64,000 bases of DNA from Bremia lactucae (taxonomy: Eukaryota > Oomycota > Peronosporomycetes > Peronosporales > Peronosporaceae). Both the position numbers and the translations under genes were made by a program. A model generated the notes under the pieces. The model ran no database searches. It was not told the origin of the DNA and saw nothing but the letters and a program-made list of their open reading frames with translations. Of this stretch, positions 45,364-56,400 are shown in pieces. The stretch covers positions 297,600-361,599 of the forward strand of contig NC_090612.1 in NCBI RefSeq assembly GCF_004359215.1, in the 5' to 3' direction. Positions within the stretch are counted from its first letter, which is position 1, and the number at the start of each line of letters is the position of its first letter.

Positions 45364-46330
45364 CTAATATTTGCAATATTTTTTTTCAAGAGCGTGAGCG
45401 TATGGCGGGTTAATGGGCATTTGTAGAGATCCTTGGTACACATACGCATCAATCTTGCGTGCTGCCATTTCGCTCACCTCACTTTCTTCTAGCGGATACG
45501 ACTGGTCAGCATCATAGCCGAATACATCACCGGCACTCAAAAACACCACGTCAGTACAAATACCAGGCGTCGCTGAAACGTCGCTAACATACCAGTCATC
45601 AAAATTATCGGCCTCGCTATCCTCAGTGTACCGCAAATCCAGCAAATTCCGCTCCATGTCCGGCACAAAAGTTTTGGGTAAGCGAAAGTCTTTACAAACG
45701 ACAAATGCCTCGAAACTGGAGTTGCGACTAGTTTTGGGCTTGGCACATAACACCTCGCTAAAAAATCGACGCAGCTGGGCAAACAACAATGACACTTCTT
45801 TGCCGCGAAAAAGTTTTGCTACGAAGCTGCCGCCGGCTTCAAGAATGTGGAGGCTTATATTGAGTCCGGCCAGAACGAGCTGCGCCTGTAGGTACTCATC
45901 CAAATCATGTAATCCAAGGACATCTGGAGCCCCGTCACTAACGACGACCTGTGCCTTCTGGCCGTCAAATTGCGCCACAATTCTATCCGCAGTCGCCTTG
46001 AGCGTGATGTCGCCCTGTAGTTGCACCACACCGTCCAAAGGCGCCATCTCCATAAGGTCCACGGCGACGATAACGCTTTCCTTTGGTAATCGCTCGGCAA
46101 GAACCTGGCTCCAACCGCCAGGGGCTGCACATAAATCAACTACGCGTGTGGTATCGCGCAAAAGTCCAAACTTGTCATCCAGCTGTATTAATTTAAACGC
46201 CGAGCGCGCGCGGTAGCCTTGTTGCTTGGCCTTGCGGTAATAAATATCCTAGAATTGCATAAATGAGGCAAGCATTCAAATAAAGGCAGCTCAAGCGACG
46301 CACCCGCTTGTCCTTGGAAGTCCTACCCAT
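45364..46330 (-). CDS. TRM7: tRNA 2'-O-methyltransferase TRM7/FTSJ1
   Basis: Minus strand, exons 46330-46304 (nine codons) and 46248-45364, joined over a 55-bp GT-AG intron, 303 residues. The start [28 protein letters not shown] is highly characteristic. The FtsJ/RrmJ Rossmann domain shows the SAM-binding motif VVDLCAAPGGW (45-55) and the K-D-K-E catalytic tetrad K28, D114 (VVSDGAP), K154 (FVAKLFRGK) and E189 (SSFEAFVVC). TRM7 methylates the ribose at positions 32 and 34 of tRNA anticodon loops, with helper proteins encoded elsewhere. Residues 195-303 form an acidic C-terminal extension ending in a short tail. It lies tail to tail with ADAT2, 30 bp apart. Confidence 0.9.
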
Positions 46331-46461
46331 AGATTAAAGATTACACTAATGCGACACGATGGTTAAATCTATTTATTGTGGCCGCAAGCCTGTGAAAGCC
46401 ACGTATTCTAACCACCTAGACTAGTTTAAATGCTTTTTTCAGGTATTTGCTGACTAGTGCT

Positions 46462-46541
46462 TGGCCAATGTGGGATTCGAACCCACGCCCTTTCGGACCA
46501 GTGCCTTAAACTGGCGCCTTAGACCGCTCGGCCAATTGCCA
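46462..46541 (-). tRNA. tRNA-Leu (anticodon AAG)
   Basis: The minus strand folds as a type II tRNA: TGGCCGAGCGGTC D-arm start, anticodon stem CCAGT/ACTGG with loop TTAAGGC (anticodon AAG), variable arm TCCGAAAGGGC, T arm GTGGG-TTCGAAT-CCCAC. The 3' acceptor strand is ATTGGCC followed by A. The 5' strand (TGGCAAT) pairs at only five of seven positions, as if one base were missing, so the gene may be impaired. It has no intron. Confidence 0.65.
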
Positions 46542-46698
46542 CTATGGCCGCAAGCCTGTGGCCTGTGATTAAAGGTATTTCAAAGGGATTTGATAAATGA
46601 ATCCATGCGATAGATTATCGTAAACATCACAACGAGTATGCCTTTCACTAAATTGAAGTATTCTAGTATGGAACACGACTCACTCGGGTTCACGAATG

Positions 46699-46723
46699 CT
46701 TCATTTCGTGATTTTCAAACGTT
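46699..46723 (+). promoter_or_regulatory. Inr/FPR-like start region of the coiled-coil gene
   Basis: CTTCATTTCG at 46699-46708 fits the oomycete initiator and is followed by GATTTTCAAACG, close to the flanking-promoter element. The ATG follows 21 bases after the presumed start. Confidence 0.4.
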
Positions 46724-47947
46724 ATGAGCAACTTCGCGGACCACACTAATTATCACACTGGCAGCTATCCAAACGTTAACAGATATTACCAGACACCGCA
46801 GCCCTACGTCCCATACCAGCCACAATTCTCGTACGCCCAACCTCAGTCTCAAGAAATCCCATTCGCCGTGCCAGTGGAAGCCTCCGCAATGTCCTCCTTA
46901 CCGTGCGACGAAGCAGTCGACTACTCGCGCCCGCAAACTTGGCGCAACTTGCCCCAGCAGCAGGATCGTGGAATGAATGAGAGCCCCACCGACGCTTATC
47001 CTGGAATCCTTACCTCGGAGCAGCTTACGAACAGTGGACGTCGCTACTCTAATGATGTTGAACCCCTAAAAAATATCAGTACGGCGCCGTCGTTGCTCCA
47101 CGACGACTCCGCAACGACTGCTGCTGCATCCGGTGCTGATATTCCCGAAGCCAGCTTTAGAACGACTGTTTCTAGTGCGAACAGCACCGCAGTGGATACG
47201 ATGTGGGAAGCTCGACGCTTAAGAGAGATAACAGAGATGGATGCAGACCAAAAGCTGATCGATGCGGTCTGTAAAGCCTCGCTTGCTGAATTTAACCAAA
47301 GAGAACGAGCGTTGAAGCTTTATGAGTCTGAGACGTCGCAGAGATCGCTTGAATACCAGTCATCTTCAGCAACTTTGCAAAAAGCCAAGAGCGAAGCTGA
47401 GCAGCGTAAGCACGCAGCTTTGCAGAATGTAATTTCTTGTAAGACACGCGCTAAAGAAATGAGTGATAAGGCCCGCGAGGCTACCTCGTTGTATGAGCAG
47501 AAGAATTGTGAACGTCTTTCAAAGCAAGCTGAGCTAGAAGACCTTAGACTTCGCAATGCCCAGGATGCAGAGCTTTTCTCTATGCAGAAGCGTAAGGATG
47601 TAGCTATGCGGAAACGATTGGAGGCAGAACAGAAGGCTTTTGAAGCTCGCGAAAAGGCGGAAGCAATGCGGCGTGAGGCATTTCACGCTGCGTCTAAAGT
47701 CCGCGCAAATTCTCGGATACAGATCGAAAGCCAGCTGAATGTGGAAGAAGCCCAACGCCAGCGCGAAAAGGAGTGCAAGCTAAATGAAATTAAAAAGAAT
47801 AGGGAACTAGCTCGCCAACGAATGGTAGCAGCTGCTAAGAGAGCAGAAGACGCTCGGCTTCGAGCCGAAGAACTTCGTTTAAAGGCAGAACAGGCCCATC
47901 TAGGGCTTAAACATTCTGCCCAGACCTCATCGTCATCGACGGCTTAA
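46724..47947 (+). CDS. Coiled-coil protein of unknown function
   Basis: Single exon, 407 residues, ATG at 46724 just after a good initiator match. Residues 1-150 are Tyr/Pro/Gln/Ser-rich and look disordered (YYQTPQPYVPYQPQFSYAQP). Residues about 160-395 are one long charged helix with heptad spacing and very high Ala/Glu/Lys/Arg content (SEAEQRKHAAL, KRLEAEQKAFEAREKAEAMR, KRAEDARLRAEELRLKAEQA). There is no signal peptide, membrane segment or catalytic motif. A scaffold or cytoskeletal role is possible but not shown. It is convergent with the kinase gene, with 128 bp between stop codons. Confidence 0.75.
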   Translation: MSNFADHTNYHTGSYPNVNRYYQTPQPYVPYQPQFSYAQPQSQEIPFAVPVEASAMSSLPCDEAVDYSRPQTWRNLPQQQDRGMNESPTDAYPGILTSEQLTNSGRRYSNDVEPLKNISTAPSLLHDDSATTAAASGADIPEASFRTTVSSANSTAVDTMWEARRLREITEMDADQKLIDAVCKASLAEFNQRERALKLYESETSQRSLEYQSSSATLQKAKSEAEQRKHAALQNVISCKTRAKEMSDKAREATSLYEQKNCERLSKQAELEDLRLRNAQDAELFSMQKRKDVAMRKRLEAEQKAFEAREKAEAMRREAFHAASKVRANSRIQIESQLNVEEAQRQREKECKLNEIKKNRELARQRMVAAAKRAEDARLRAEELRLKAEQAHLGLKHSAQTSSSSTA

Positions 47948-48075
47948 AGATTTGGTTTACTAGTTCAAATTCCAAATTGTCACTACTTATACTAGAGCTC
48001 ATATTTAGCCAAGTATAATTGTTTTCTAAATTCTTACCCATGCTAGTAAATGTAGTCTGGAACAACGCGTTCCGT

Positions 48076-49421
48076 TCACGACTGAGCAGGCATGGTAAGT
48101 CTGCGCTTCAAGGTGTCCTCGAGACTTGCGCTCGAGCTGTATGTACAATCAGAGCTACTGGTACGACGATAAGAGAGCGAGCGATAGCGAACGTCGTCGT
48201 TCAGCTGGCTTGAAAGCTTCGAGCACAAATCTTCCGCCTGATAGCTAGAAATAGCAGTGACATTGTTTTCAACTGACCTTTCGAACCAGTTGTGCGACAA
48301 CAGATCTGTAATCGTCGGCCTCATTTGTGCATCTGCCACTAAAATTTTCATGAGCAAATCTCTTGCCTGGTTGGAAATGTATGCAGGAAAATTGATGCGG
48401 TTGCGCGATACATCACGGCGCAGCCGGTGAAAATTCGAGTCGTCGAAAGGGGCGCATCCTGTTAAGAGCGCAAAGATCAACACGCCTACGCTCCAAACAT
48501 CAGCAGGTCCGCCAAGAAAACCATTGCGAGCAGCCTCAATCGATGTATGGAGGAACAAAATCTCAGGGCTGCAATACAATGGTGTACCACATACCGTCTT
48601 GAGTGGCTGATCCGGACAGGTCACTACTTCGGATAAGCCAAAGTCAATAAGTTTCACTTTCAGGTCTTTGGTAATCATAACGTTTTCCAGCTTTAAATCT
48701 CGGTGATATATATTACGATGGTGAAAGTACTCCAGTGCTGACAGCAGCTGTTGGAACACACCAACAGCTACGTTCTCTGGCATTTTACCGTTTTCAAGAA
48801 GATGCTCTAGAAGATCCGATCCTCGTACAAATTCTTGGACGATGCAAATGCGGTGCGAAGTCTCGTAAGCACCCAAGTACTTAACAATATTAGGATGGTC
48901 GAGAGACTTGGCAATCTCCAGCTCCGATACGAGTTTCAACAGGCGTCGACGTACACGGTCAACAGCCTTCTCGATTACGTATTGACCGTCTGCTACCATA
49001 GACCGGCGCGCCTCCACCATTGAGGCTTTATCAAAAACCTTGACCGAGACGTACCTACCCGATTTAGTCTCAACTGCTTCATACACTTTAGATGTAGCAC
49101 CAGTGCCCAGCACACGCACGAACGAGAGCTATAACATTCAAATAAAAGACGTTAGTGTTCAGCCGCGTTGTACGCCACTAAAAATTGCAAAATCTGTCGT
49201 TTACATACATGCTGATTAAGCTCTTCCTCGCTAATTACATCGCCGATGAGCGCTCGAAGCCTGTCGTCGATCGACAGCTTAGATAGCTTCTTATGACGTG
49301 ACAAACTTCTACGGTCCAGGAGCGCTTGGCATTGAGAGGCATTTTGGGGTGAGACGCGTCGCTCGCTCATGCAAAAGATAGACGCGTAGTTGTCGATCAA
49401 CTTATTAAGAAGCGATGTCAT
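48076..49421 (-). CDS. Serine/threonine protein kinase, CAMK-like
   Basis: Minus strand, exons 49421-49209 and 49128-48076 with an 80-bp GT-AG intron (gtatgt...ttatag), 421 residues. Residues 1-71 are a non-kinase N-terminus. The kinase domain spans about 74-290: glycine loop VLGTGATSKVYEA, ATP-anchoring K101, an unusual insert of about 30 basic residues before helix C, catalytic loop YHRDLKLEN with D215, DFG-type motif IDFG 232-235 and SPE 258-260 in place of APE. HRD-LKLEN with the CGTPLYCSPE activation loop suits the CAMK/SNF1-like group. The C-terminal 60 residues are Ser-rich. All catalytic residues are present, so it should be active. Substrate unknown. Confidence 0.85.
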
Positions 49422-49448
49422 TTATTAATACTTCAAGATATACTTGTA

Positions 49449-49472
49449 GTCGCAAAATTTATAGTGATTCAG
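49449..49472 (-). promoter_or_regulatory. Inr/FPR-like start region of the kinase gene
   Basis: On the minus strand, ATCACTATAAATTTTGCG combines an initiator core (TCACTAT) with a TTTTGC flanking element, 30-45 bp before the ATG at 49421. Confidence 0.35.
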
Positions 49473-50140
49473 AAACCGTTGCATTAAGTAAAATATTTCT
49501 TTTAACACAAAGTGGACGATGGCTCGTCGCCGACGGATAGCTGAACCTAACCTCTCTTTAGCAAAGACAAGCCCGGGAGGATGGTCGCAATTCGCTGTAG
49601 CTTTGTATCATATGGGACAGCTAACCCCGATTGCGTATATGGATTGATAACTTTCAAGTATTAATTTCTTAAAGCCCTCTCTGTGTCGTACAGTAGCCAT
49701 TCCTTGTAGAGAATAATAAATTGCGCAGACGCGCGGACATCGTTCTTAACACTCCAGACGTTTTTACAACAAACGTTATCATATAAATGCCATTCTATTT
49801 CCTTACTTGCGCAAGCAACCCAGGGTTACAAACAGGGTCAGATGAAAAAACAAAGTGGCTCTCGTGCGTGCTTCCAGCACGTACTTGGGACAACCTTGAT
49901 TTGGGCTTATGTATTCAAACGAGCTTCGACGGACCTGATAACGGCACCGAGATTAACATAAAATAGGTTAATATTACGCGACGCTTCATGCATGAGCAGA
50001 ACCTCAACCACCAGCTATAATGGTCGAATTCAAACCTCAGATAAATAGCGTGTTTGCCTAGCTCCACGTTCTAGGGAAACGCCCTCATCTAGGTGCGTCG
50101 ACACAGCTTTGGCTCAGAAATTGACGAGCGTTAAGTGCAG
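49473..50140. other. Intergenic, no gene seen
   Basis: No open frame of weight, RNA gene or recognisable repeat. AT-rich upstream flank of the kinase gene, ending at an LTR. Confidence 0.6.
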
Positions 50141-50871
50141 TGTAACGGGATGTTCCGTTACATAAATATTATTTCCTATAAGAGGAATAATTAATATTAA
50201 ATCCTATGAGAGGAAATATATTATAAAGGTCAAAAATATTATCTCAATTAATTTTGACTTAATAGTTCCAATATTCTCAAAACTATTAATATTGACGCAA
50301 AATACATTAGTTTATTGATTGGTTGATTTAAGCTTTAAAACAACCGCAGATTGTCATAAGACACGTTTGTGCGGTGCGCAAGTAGGCGCCATACATAGTT
50401 CGTTATTCATTGTAATGGGGCACACATTGGTTGTTGAACCGTTATTGTGGTACATTTACTTTATAAATAAATACTCTCTTATCCTATTTTAAAATAGTTA
50501 ATTACTTAAATCCCATTTATTATGGGTAACAAATGTGGTCGCCGCCAGATAAAAATCAGGATAGCTAAAGTAAGGTTCTAGATTGCATATTTAAATAAAA
50601 AGCAGTTCCCCCTTTTTATCTCTAAGCGTCTAGTGCCTTCTAAGGCTTGCGCATTGATCTGTAAGAGATAGAAGCCTTTCTAAGGTATATGCTCTTAGGC
50701 ACTAGTTGCCACTTTGGTTCTACAAACCCCTGAATCCCTTAAACTAGGATTTATTAAGCTTTAATAGCTTGTACGACTCCCTGAGTTGTTAAACTTATTG
50801 GAACTATAAAACAAAGAGACTCTTCGAGCCTAAAAGTCTTCCTCTGACTTTAGCAAGGAAGCTCCGCTACA
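50141..50871 (+). repeat. LTR of type D (5' LTR, 731 bp)
   Basis: Starts TGTAACGGGATGTTCCGTTACA, an 8-bp-arm hairpin, and ends ...CCGCTACA, followed by CC and the TGGTAGCA primer-binding site at 50874. Blocks are shared with 6090-6574 and 61627-62111. It is longer than those copies, probably through an insertion around 50410-50760. Confidence 0.7.
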
Positions 50872-50873
50872 CC

Positions 50874-51037
50874 TGGTAGCACGCGTAGTCAATTTATGTC
50901 ATGTCTTTATAAGACTAAGCCTTTACTGAAATGGAAGAGTTTCCAAAACTTTCAGAGGCGCAACGTGCAGCTTATGACAAGCTCAAAACTTCGCTTGGGC
51001 TTGATCATATAGAGCTCATAATATTCCAGGGGCCAGA
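50874..51037 (+). pseudogene. Element D primer-binding site and gag start, truncated
   Basis: After the PBS, ATG at 50931 opens MEEFPKLSEAQRAAYDKLKT with a plausible gag-like helix, but after 35 codons a family A LTR interrupts it at 51038. Confidence 0.45.
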
Positions 51038-51593
51038 TGTAACGGGCTAAAGTTGCCCTAATGGTTACACAGTCCCCGTTAAGTACACTTGGTGTACTTA
51101 AGGGGATGGTCATTTACAAAATTATAGTAATTAGACCTAGCACTCGGGTGTGGTTCACATTTGTAACCAACCCTTGTGTATGTGATGCACTTGGGTGCAT
51201 TCACATTAGGAGTGATGACGCCCAGCGTCATCCGTGATGACGGCTAGTGTCATCCGTATCGCGAGGTATCTAGAAAGATACACTCGCAATACATATTAAG
51301 TGTTATTTATAGAGATGACATTTTGATTGATAAAAATAGGTATTTATAATTAACACGATTAGAAATAAATCAGTCTGAAAACTACTTCCTACTTGGTAAG
51401 TGCGCACGAGGTACCGGATCACCGCTCCCATGACGACACTTTACCAGAGTACTTAGTGAGTTGGGTGAGGTCGCTGACGCGCCCACCACAACTACCTCAC
51501 TGCACGCAAGAGAAGACTGTCTAACCGCTTCCTCGCTGTGCTAAAGTGTGTGCGTAAGTAAAGCGTGGCCGCATTATGACGTGCCCGCCTACA
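51038..51593 (+). repeat. Family A 5' LTR (copy A3)
   Basis: 556 bp, TGTAACGGGCTAAAG to ...CCCGCCTACA, the best preserved LTR of this family. CT and the primer-binding site TGGTAGCACTTG (51596-51607) follow. Confidence 0.85.
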
Positions 51594-51646
51594 CTTGGTA
51601 GCACTTGAAATCCTTCCCACAACCCGCATCTCTGCGAGTGTACGTG

Positions 51647-52597
51647 ATGATGAGCCTCAATATTGATTGTGCTCATTTCCTCCACCTCTCCGAACATCAT
51701 CGGGAGGTGGCAGGGCTTATGTCGCAGGGACTTGGTGAACAAGCCCTGGCCAGGCTCCTAAGTAGTCCTCCTGAGCAACATGTTGCTCACTTAAGGCAGT
51801 TTGAGGCATTCGTGATCGGACAGCGGAGGGCCGCGTGCGAGGAACAGGGCCATGCTGCGGCGAAGTCCGTCACTCAGACTCAGGATAAGCTGAAGCATGA
51901 GCAGGGTCGGAGCGAGGTTCTCGACAGGTTTGTTGAAATGCTCTCGGCCCGGCCGATTCAGCAGAGGCCCATTCGGATAGACCCGCCCAAGTTCGATGGA
52001 ACTGCAGCGCACACGATTGTCCACTGGCTTTTTGCCGTGGATCAATGCGGTGTCGCGCAGCTCATCGAGGACGACAGCCGGATGGTGTCGTACGCCATGT
52101 CGCACCTGCGCGGTAAGGCCTCAGAGTGGGCTTACTCGGCTCTTATGGCAGACATTAAGGCGATCCCTACATGGGCGATCTTCAAGACAAAGATTCGCGC
52201 CCTGTACCAGCCGCCTAACAACGAAGTGTTGCTTCAGGTGAGCTTTTTTGGAGCGCGACAGGCGAAGCGATCTCTGCAAGAGTATATATGTGCAAGAGGT
52301 GCGCTCGCTGTCGGCGTCCATTACCGTAGGTCCGATTCCGGACCACATTAAGGTGCCCATGTTTATGAACGGACTACGGCATGGCCCATCGCGACAGGCC
52401 CTTTTCGGAAAGGTGCCGTCGACGATGGAAAAAGCAATTCAAATGGCCTTGGTTGAGGAGCAATCCTACAACAGTGCCTCGGCGACAGCTTGGTATAAGC
52501 CGTCGGCCGAGAGGTCAGATGCCACTCCCATGTAGCTGGGCAATGCAGACGTTGTCTGTTATAAATGCGGCAAGCGCGGCCACATGATGGCTCGCTG
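51647..52597 (+). pseudogene. Family A gag (copy A3), nearly intact
   Basis: ATG 51647. The frame is open to 52351 and then continues one frame over (52260-52535), so a single shift near 52260-52290 breaks it. Capsid landmarks: GLGEQALARLLSSPPEQHVA, PIRIDPPKFDGTAAHTIVHW, YAMSHLRGKASEWAYSAL, AIFKTKIRALYQPPNNEVLL. An intact zinc knuckle CYKCGKRGHMMARC is at 52556-52597, after a TAG at 52534. Confidence 0.85.
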
Positions 52598-53541
52598 CAA
52601 TGTCAGGGTCCCTGCTGGGGCGAAGACGCCCAGCAAGAGGACTCCCTACCCAAAGGGCGATTGCAAGACCAGCGTGCGAGACGGATGAGTTCTGCATCGA
52701 CCACTTAGGAGTCGGGAAATGCAGGATCGCAGTAGATGCGGGATGCCGTACTGACGCCGACTCTGAAGCTACCCCTAAGTTCAGAGTTGTAGAACAAATG
52801 GGTAGCATAGTCCCTGAGGTCTCGAAATATCGGACCTCAACCCTGCTGATCTATAGCGCTCAAGTAAGAGTCTATGACCAGGTGATGACCCTAGTGGATT
52901 CGGGTGCATCACACAATTTTGTGAGACTCGCGGCTCTAAGAAAGAGACCGGTGATGTTTGAGTCCTTTGCCAGGATGGCAAGCGAGAAGAGGCGACCGTT
53001 CGTTTAGCGAACAGCGGGCTCGTTAAGTCCGAAGGAGTTCAGGTAGAACTCCTTCAGCTTTAGTGACTTCTCTTGTAAAGAGATGTTCACAGTGCTAGGT
53101 ATGAAGAGTCCGTATGACCTCATCCTAGGCATGCCATGGTTGGCAAAACACCAATCATAGATAGACTGCCGTACACGCACAGTTGAGAACTCTTCGCAGG
53201 ACACCGGAAAGGATGTGCTCCTGCGAGGTGTATGCAAATGATGTCGTGTCGAACACAGTTGAGGGTGCGTTGACGGGATGTCAAACGTCACCAATTCCTA
53301 CCCAGCTCGTGGAGACTAAGGAAGCGAAAAGGACGATGACAAGTAGTCATGCGTCCGAATGTCCTGCACAGAGCCGAGAACCTGTGGCAGTAGACGGCGA
53401 GCTGAAAAGAAGTCATGCGTCGCATAAACCGGCACAGTGCCTAGAGCCTGGTGCGGTTGGAAGGGGTGCGTTAGCCAGGAGTGCAACGGCACCCGCTTCC
53501 TAGAAAAAGTTCGCGGTGACTCGAAGAACGAGTACCCGACA
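52598..53541 (+). pseudogene. Family A protease and linker (copy A3), cut by a family B element
   Basis: Protease motif MTLVDSGASHNFVRLAALRK at about 52883-52942. YDLILGMPWL is near 53110. The Thr/Ala-rich linker (GRGALARSATAPAS) ends near 53503. At 53541 a family B LTR begins in the opposite orientation. The same element resumes at 55316 with RT. Confidence 0.8.
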
Positions 53542-53988
53542 TGTAACGGGGCACTACGACTTGTACTGCTTCAGTACAAGCCTACTTCGCACTGCTTCAG
53601 TTGGAGCGGTGTCTTACGTTATTTCACGTACACTAGTACGTGCAGAGAAGGAGTTCTCTTTAAGGCAACTAGCTTAAAGAGGGTTAAATGAAAACTGTAT
53701 TAATATAATTAAGTATCTCTTCTTTCTATCTGTTAACTCTAACCAAATTATAAACTAATACTAAACATGCAATTGAAATCTTATCTTATCTGTCTCTCTC
53801 TTTTGTTTACATCTACAGTTGATTTGTATGCGTGATAAATAGATATAATGGCCTATGCCTATTTATGGTAAAGATTTCTGAACATTACTATTTAAAATAA
53901 TATCCTCCAAATATTATCTACCTTTTAGATAATATATTTACTAACAACCTTTAAGTGTTAAATTCATGTAACGATACACCCCGTTACA
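53542..53988 (-). repeat. Family B 3' LTR (element B2)
   Basis: 447 bp in minus orientation, from TGTAACGGGGTGTATCGTTACA (start at 53988) to ...GTGCCCCGTTACA (53542). The polypurine tract adjoins at 53989-54006, which shows it is a 3' LTR of an element extending to the right. Confidence 0.85.
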
Positions 53989-54106
53989 TCACCCCTCCCC
54001 TTAAACGACAATCACTCTGAATGTCATTGGATGGAGTGGTCACTATGTGACCACTTAATTTAAAAACGATGTTGATTAGTCAGAACCATCATTTTAATTC
54101 CGTCGC

Positions 54107-55099
54107 ATGAAGAACAAACTCATGCGGGGTGTTGATAGTGCTGCGCCTTCGGGGCTGCGGATCGTGCAGCTGCGGGTGACGCACTATTATCTCTTGCGGC
54201 AGACGATACGTCTGCCGTAGTATCTTCCACTCGTACAACACTAGATGTTGCGGGTGCACGTGGTGATTCACCACGTGAATACGACCCCTCTTTGGAGGTC
54301 GACTACGAATGCGAGTCGGACGAAATGGCCGACTCGGGGAGAATAGAACAGTCGCCTGATAGACGTCAGGCGGCTGACTATGAGCCTTCGTATGAGTGGG
54401 CTCATTCTGATAGACGAGTTATAGTCTATTTGGTTCCGACGATGAGGACGATCCCTCACCGCCCGTTCCGTCTCCCGTACGGTCACCTGCACCTGTTTCT
54501 GTGCAAGGTGATGACGATGGCGTAAGCTATCGTAATAAAAGTTCTCGTGGTACCCCTGCTTCAGTGGGTACCACTCAGGGGAGTGAAGACAGTAAAATGT
54601 CTCATCTCGCCCCTGAAAAGAAGCCGTGGCTTTTGCCAGAAAGGCTCATCAATATCTTGTCTGGAGAAACTACTCCTCACAATAAATATCCCTTATTTAT
54701 TGCGACAAAGCTACATGGCCTTGATCCCAGCGCGAAGAACTTTCGCGCTGAGGAAGATTTTTATCTCGATGCTTTTCTTCAGCATCGATGGTTTGGTGGC
54801 AGCAATACGCGAGATAAAGTCTCGCTTATGCGAGCCTGGAGCGCGTTCATTCGCAATGTCAAAGACATTGGACGCGAAGCCGGGATTCAAAAACTTAACG
54901 CGAATCGCGTTAAGTTTGAGAAACGAACTCCAAACGGTGCAAAGTATAAATTGCATCGGTTGTCACGTGAGGCTGGGCTTCCATGCCTCACGTGGGGTGA
55001 TCCCTGTCCGTGTTGTGTTGACAACTCGAAGAGGGTAAAAGGGGATGTCTATTCCCTTTCTTCGCCCTGGGGAAGGGCTCGCATCTCTATTGAGATGCG
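54107..55099 (+). CDS. Antisense ORF of family B (element B2)
   Basis: Runs opposite to element B2. ATG 54107 aligns with 39620 in B1 and is 119 bp from the LTR. After frameshifts near 54150 and 54400-54500 a clean frame of about 200 codons (54501-55099) reads APEKKPWLLPERLINILSGE, SLMRAWSAFIRNVKDIGREA, HRLSREAGLPCLTWGDPC, PCCVDNSKRVKGDVYSL, and is cut off by a single N at 55100. Protein similarity to B1 is high, including the Cys cluster. The bases hold strong hairpins (54729-54749, 54854-54870, 54891-54917). Confidence 0.6.
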
Positions 55100-55107
55100 N
55101 TAGTGCT

Positions 55108-55187
55108 TGGCCAATGTGGGATTCGAACCGACGCCCTTACGGACCAGTGCCTAAAACTAGCGCCTTAGACCGCTCGGCCAATTGACC
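55108..55187 (-). tRNA. tRNA-Leu-like copy (anticodon TAG)
   Basis: Near-identical to the tRNA-Leu at 46.5 kb over 80 bp plus flank (TAGTGCTTGG). The anticodon loop is TTTAGGC, giving TAG. The acceptor stem GGTCAAT/ATTGGCC pairs fully with one G-T. The T stem has one mismatch (GTCGG/CCCAC). It lies between a single N (55100) and a 100-base gap, so its place in the contig is doubtful. Confidence 0.5.
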
Positions 55188-55215
55188 ACCTTCAGTTCCA
55201 TTTCCCGCAACACAA

Positions 55216-55315
55216 NNNNNNNNNNNNNNNNNNNNNNNNNNNNNNNNNNNNNNNNNNNNNNNNNNNNNNNNNNNNNNNNNNNNNNNNNNNNNNNNNNNNN
55301 NNNNNNNNNNNNNNN
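55216..55315. other. Assembly gap (100 N)
   Basis: Scaffold gap between the tRNA-like copy and family A reverse transcriptase. Confidence 1.
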
Positions 55316-56400
55316 CAATCCCGCGGAAAGATGTCTTGTTGAACTCCATGGGAAAGTCAACTATCTTTTCCGCGTTGGATTTGAAGGATGGCTACTATCA
55401 CGTACTCATGAGAAAGTCCGATGTAGCCAAAACGGCAGTAAGCACCCAAGCGGTATGGTTTGGGAGTTGCTTGTGATGCCCCAAGGGTAAAAAAACGCAC
55501 CAGTCAACCAAGTGGTGGCTCACGTGATGCGTCAGCACCGTGCCTACGTGCCCCATATTCGTGCATAGTAGGGCTGAGGACTGACTGAGCGCAATAGAGT
55601 CGTACAAGCGTCATTTAGACGCTGTGTTGCAGACTTTGAAGGACGCCCAATTGAACGTCAACTTGCAAAAGTGCGTCATAGGGGTCCCTGAGATATCTGT
55701 TCAAAGCTGCATAGTAGGTACATATGGTGTACGAGTAGACCCAGACAAGGTAAAAATAGTAAAGTAATGACCAATCCCACGGCATGTGAAGGTTTTGCGC
55801 CGATTGCTAGGACTCGCTAATTACTTGCATAAATATAGCAAGAATTATGCTGAGCAAACTTAACCGTTATCTGACCTCTTGAAAAAGGACGCAGAATCGG
55901 TTTGGTTAAAAGAACAAGAAGATCCGTTCACAACAGTGAATCAATCTCTTGTTGAGGCACCGGTCTTGGCATTGCCAGACGTCTGCGATGCAAGTTATTT
56001 TTTTTGCAATCGGCAGCGTGCTCATGCAGAAGTATAACGACGGCGTTGACCTCGTCATCTCTTATCAGTCCCGGCTTTTGAAAGCCGCGGAACTGAATTA
56101 CCCCATGCATGATAAAGATCTAGTTTCAATAAAGAATGCTTCGTCAAGTTTCGTGTGCACCTATTGGGCTCCGAGCCATTTGTAGTTAATACGAATCACG
56201 CATCACTGTGGACCGCAATAAACTCACCGCACGTGTCGCCTAGAATGACAAGATAGCTTACATTCTTCTCTGAATTTAATTTTAAAGTTGAATACAAGCC
56301 GGGTAGGTCTAATGGCTTGTCTGACGCTTTATCATGCAGACCAGAATTCGAGGTTAGACACTAGGGAAGTGTGTCTAGTGCTAAAGCACAACTCCAGCCC
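55316..56400 (+). pseudogene. Family A reverse transcriptase and RNase H (copy A3)
   Basis: Begins inside RT (PRKDVLLNSMGKVNY equivalent at 55322), palm region at 55560-55760 (LQTLKDAQLNVNLQKCVIGV in shifted frames), LGLANYLHKYSKNYAEQT near 55810-55860, RNase H with VISYQSRLLKAAELNYPMHD at about 56058-56115, ending near PGRSNGLSDALSCRPEFEV at about 56300-56350. Several stops. Confidence 0.8.

Noticed and set aside
45626..46216. 196-codon plus-strand frame opposite TRM7
   Set aside because: Shadow of the TRM7 coding strand; no domain, and TRM7 motifs explain the sequence.
48076..49421. RXLR or Crinkler effector candidates anywhere in the window
   Set aside because: No ORF combines a signal peptide with an RXLR or LFLAK-type motif; basic runs such as that in the kinase are internal.
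53542..54006. CRISPR-like or satellite arrays in the regularly spaced palindromes
   Set aside because: The palindromes differ in sequence from one to the next; there is no repeated unit with unique spacers, and the organism is eukaryotic.
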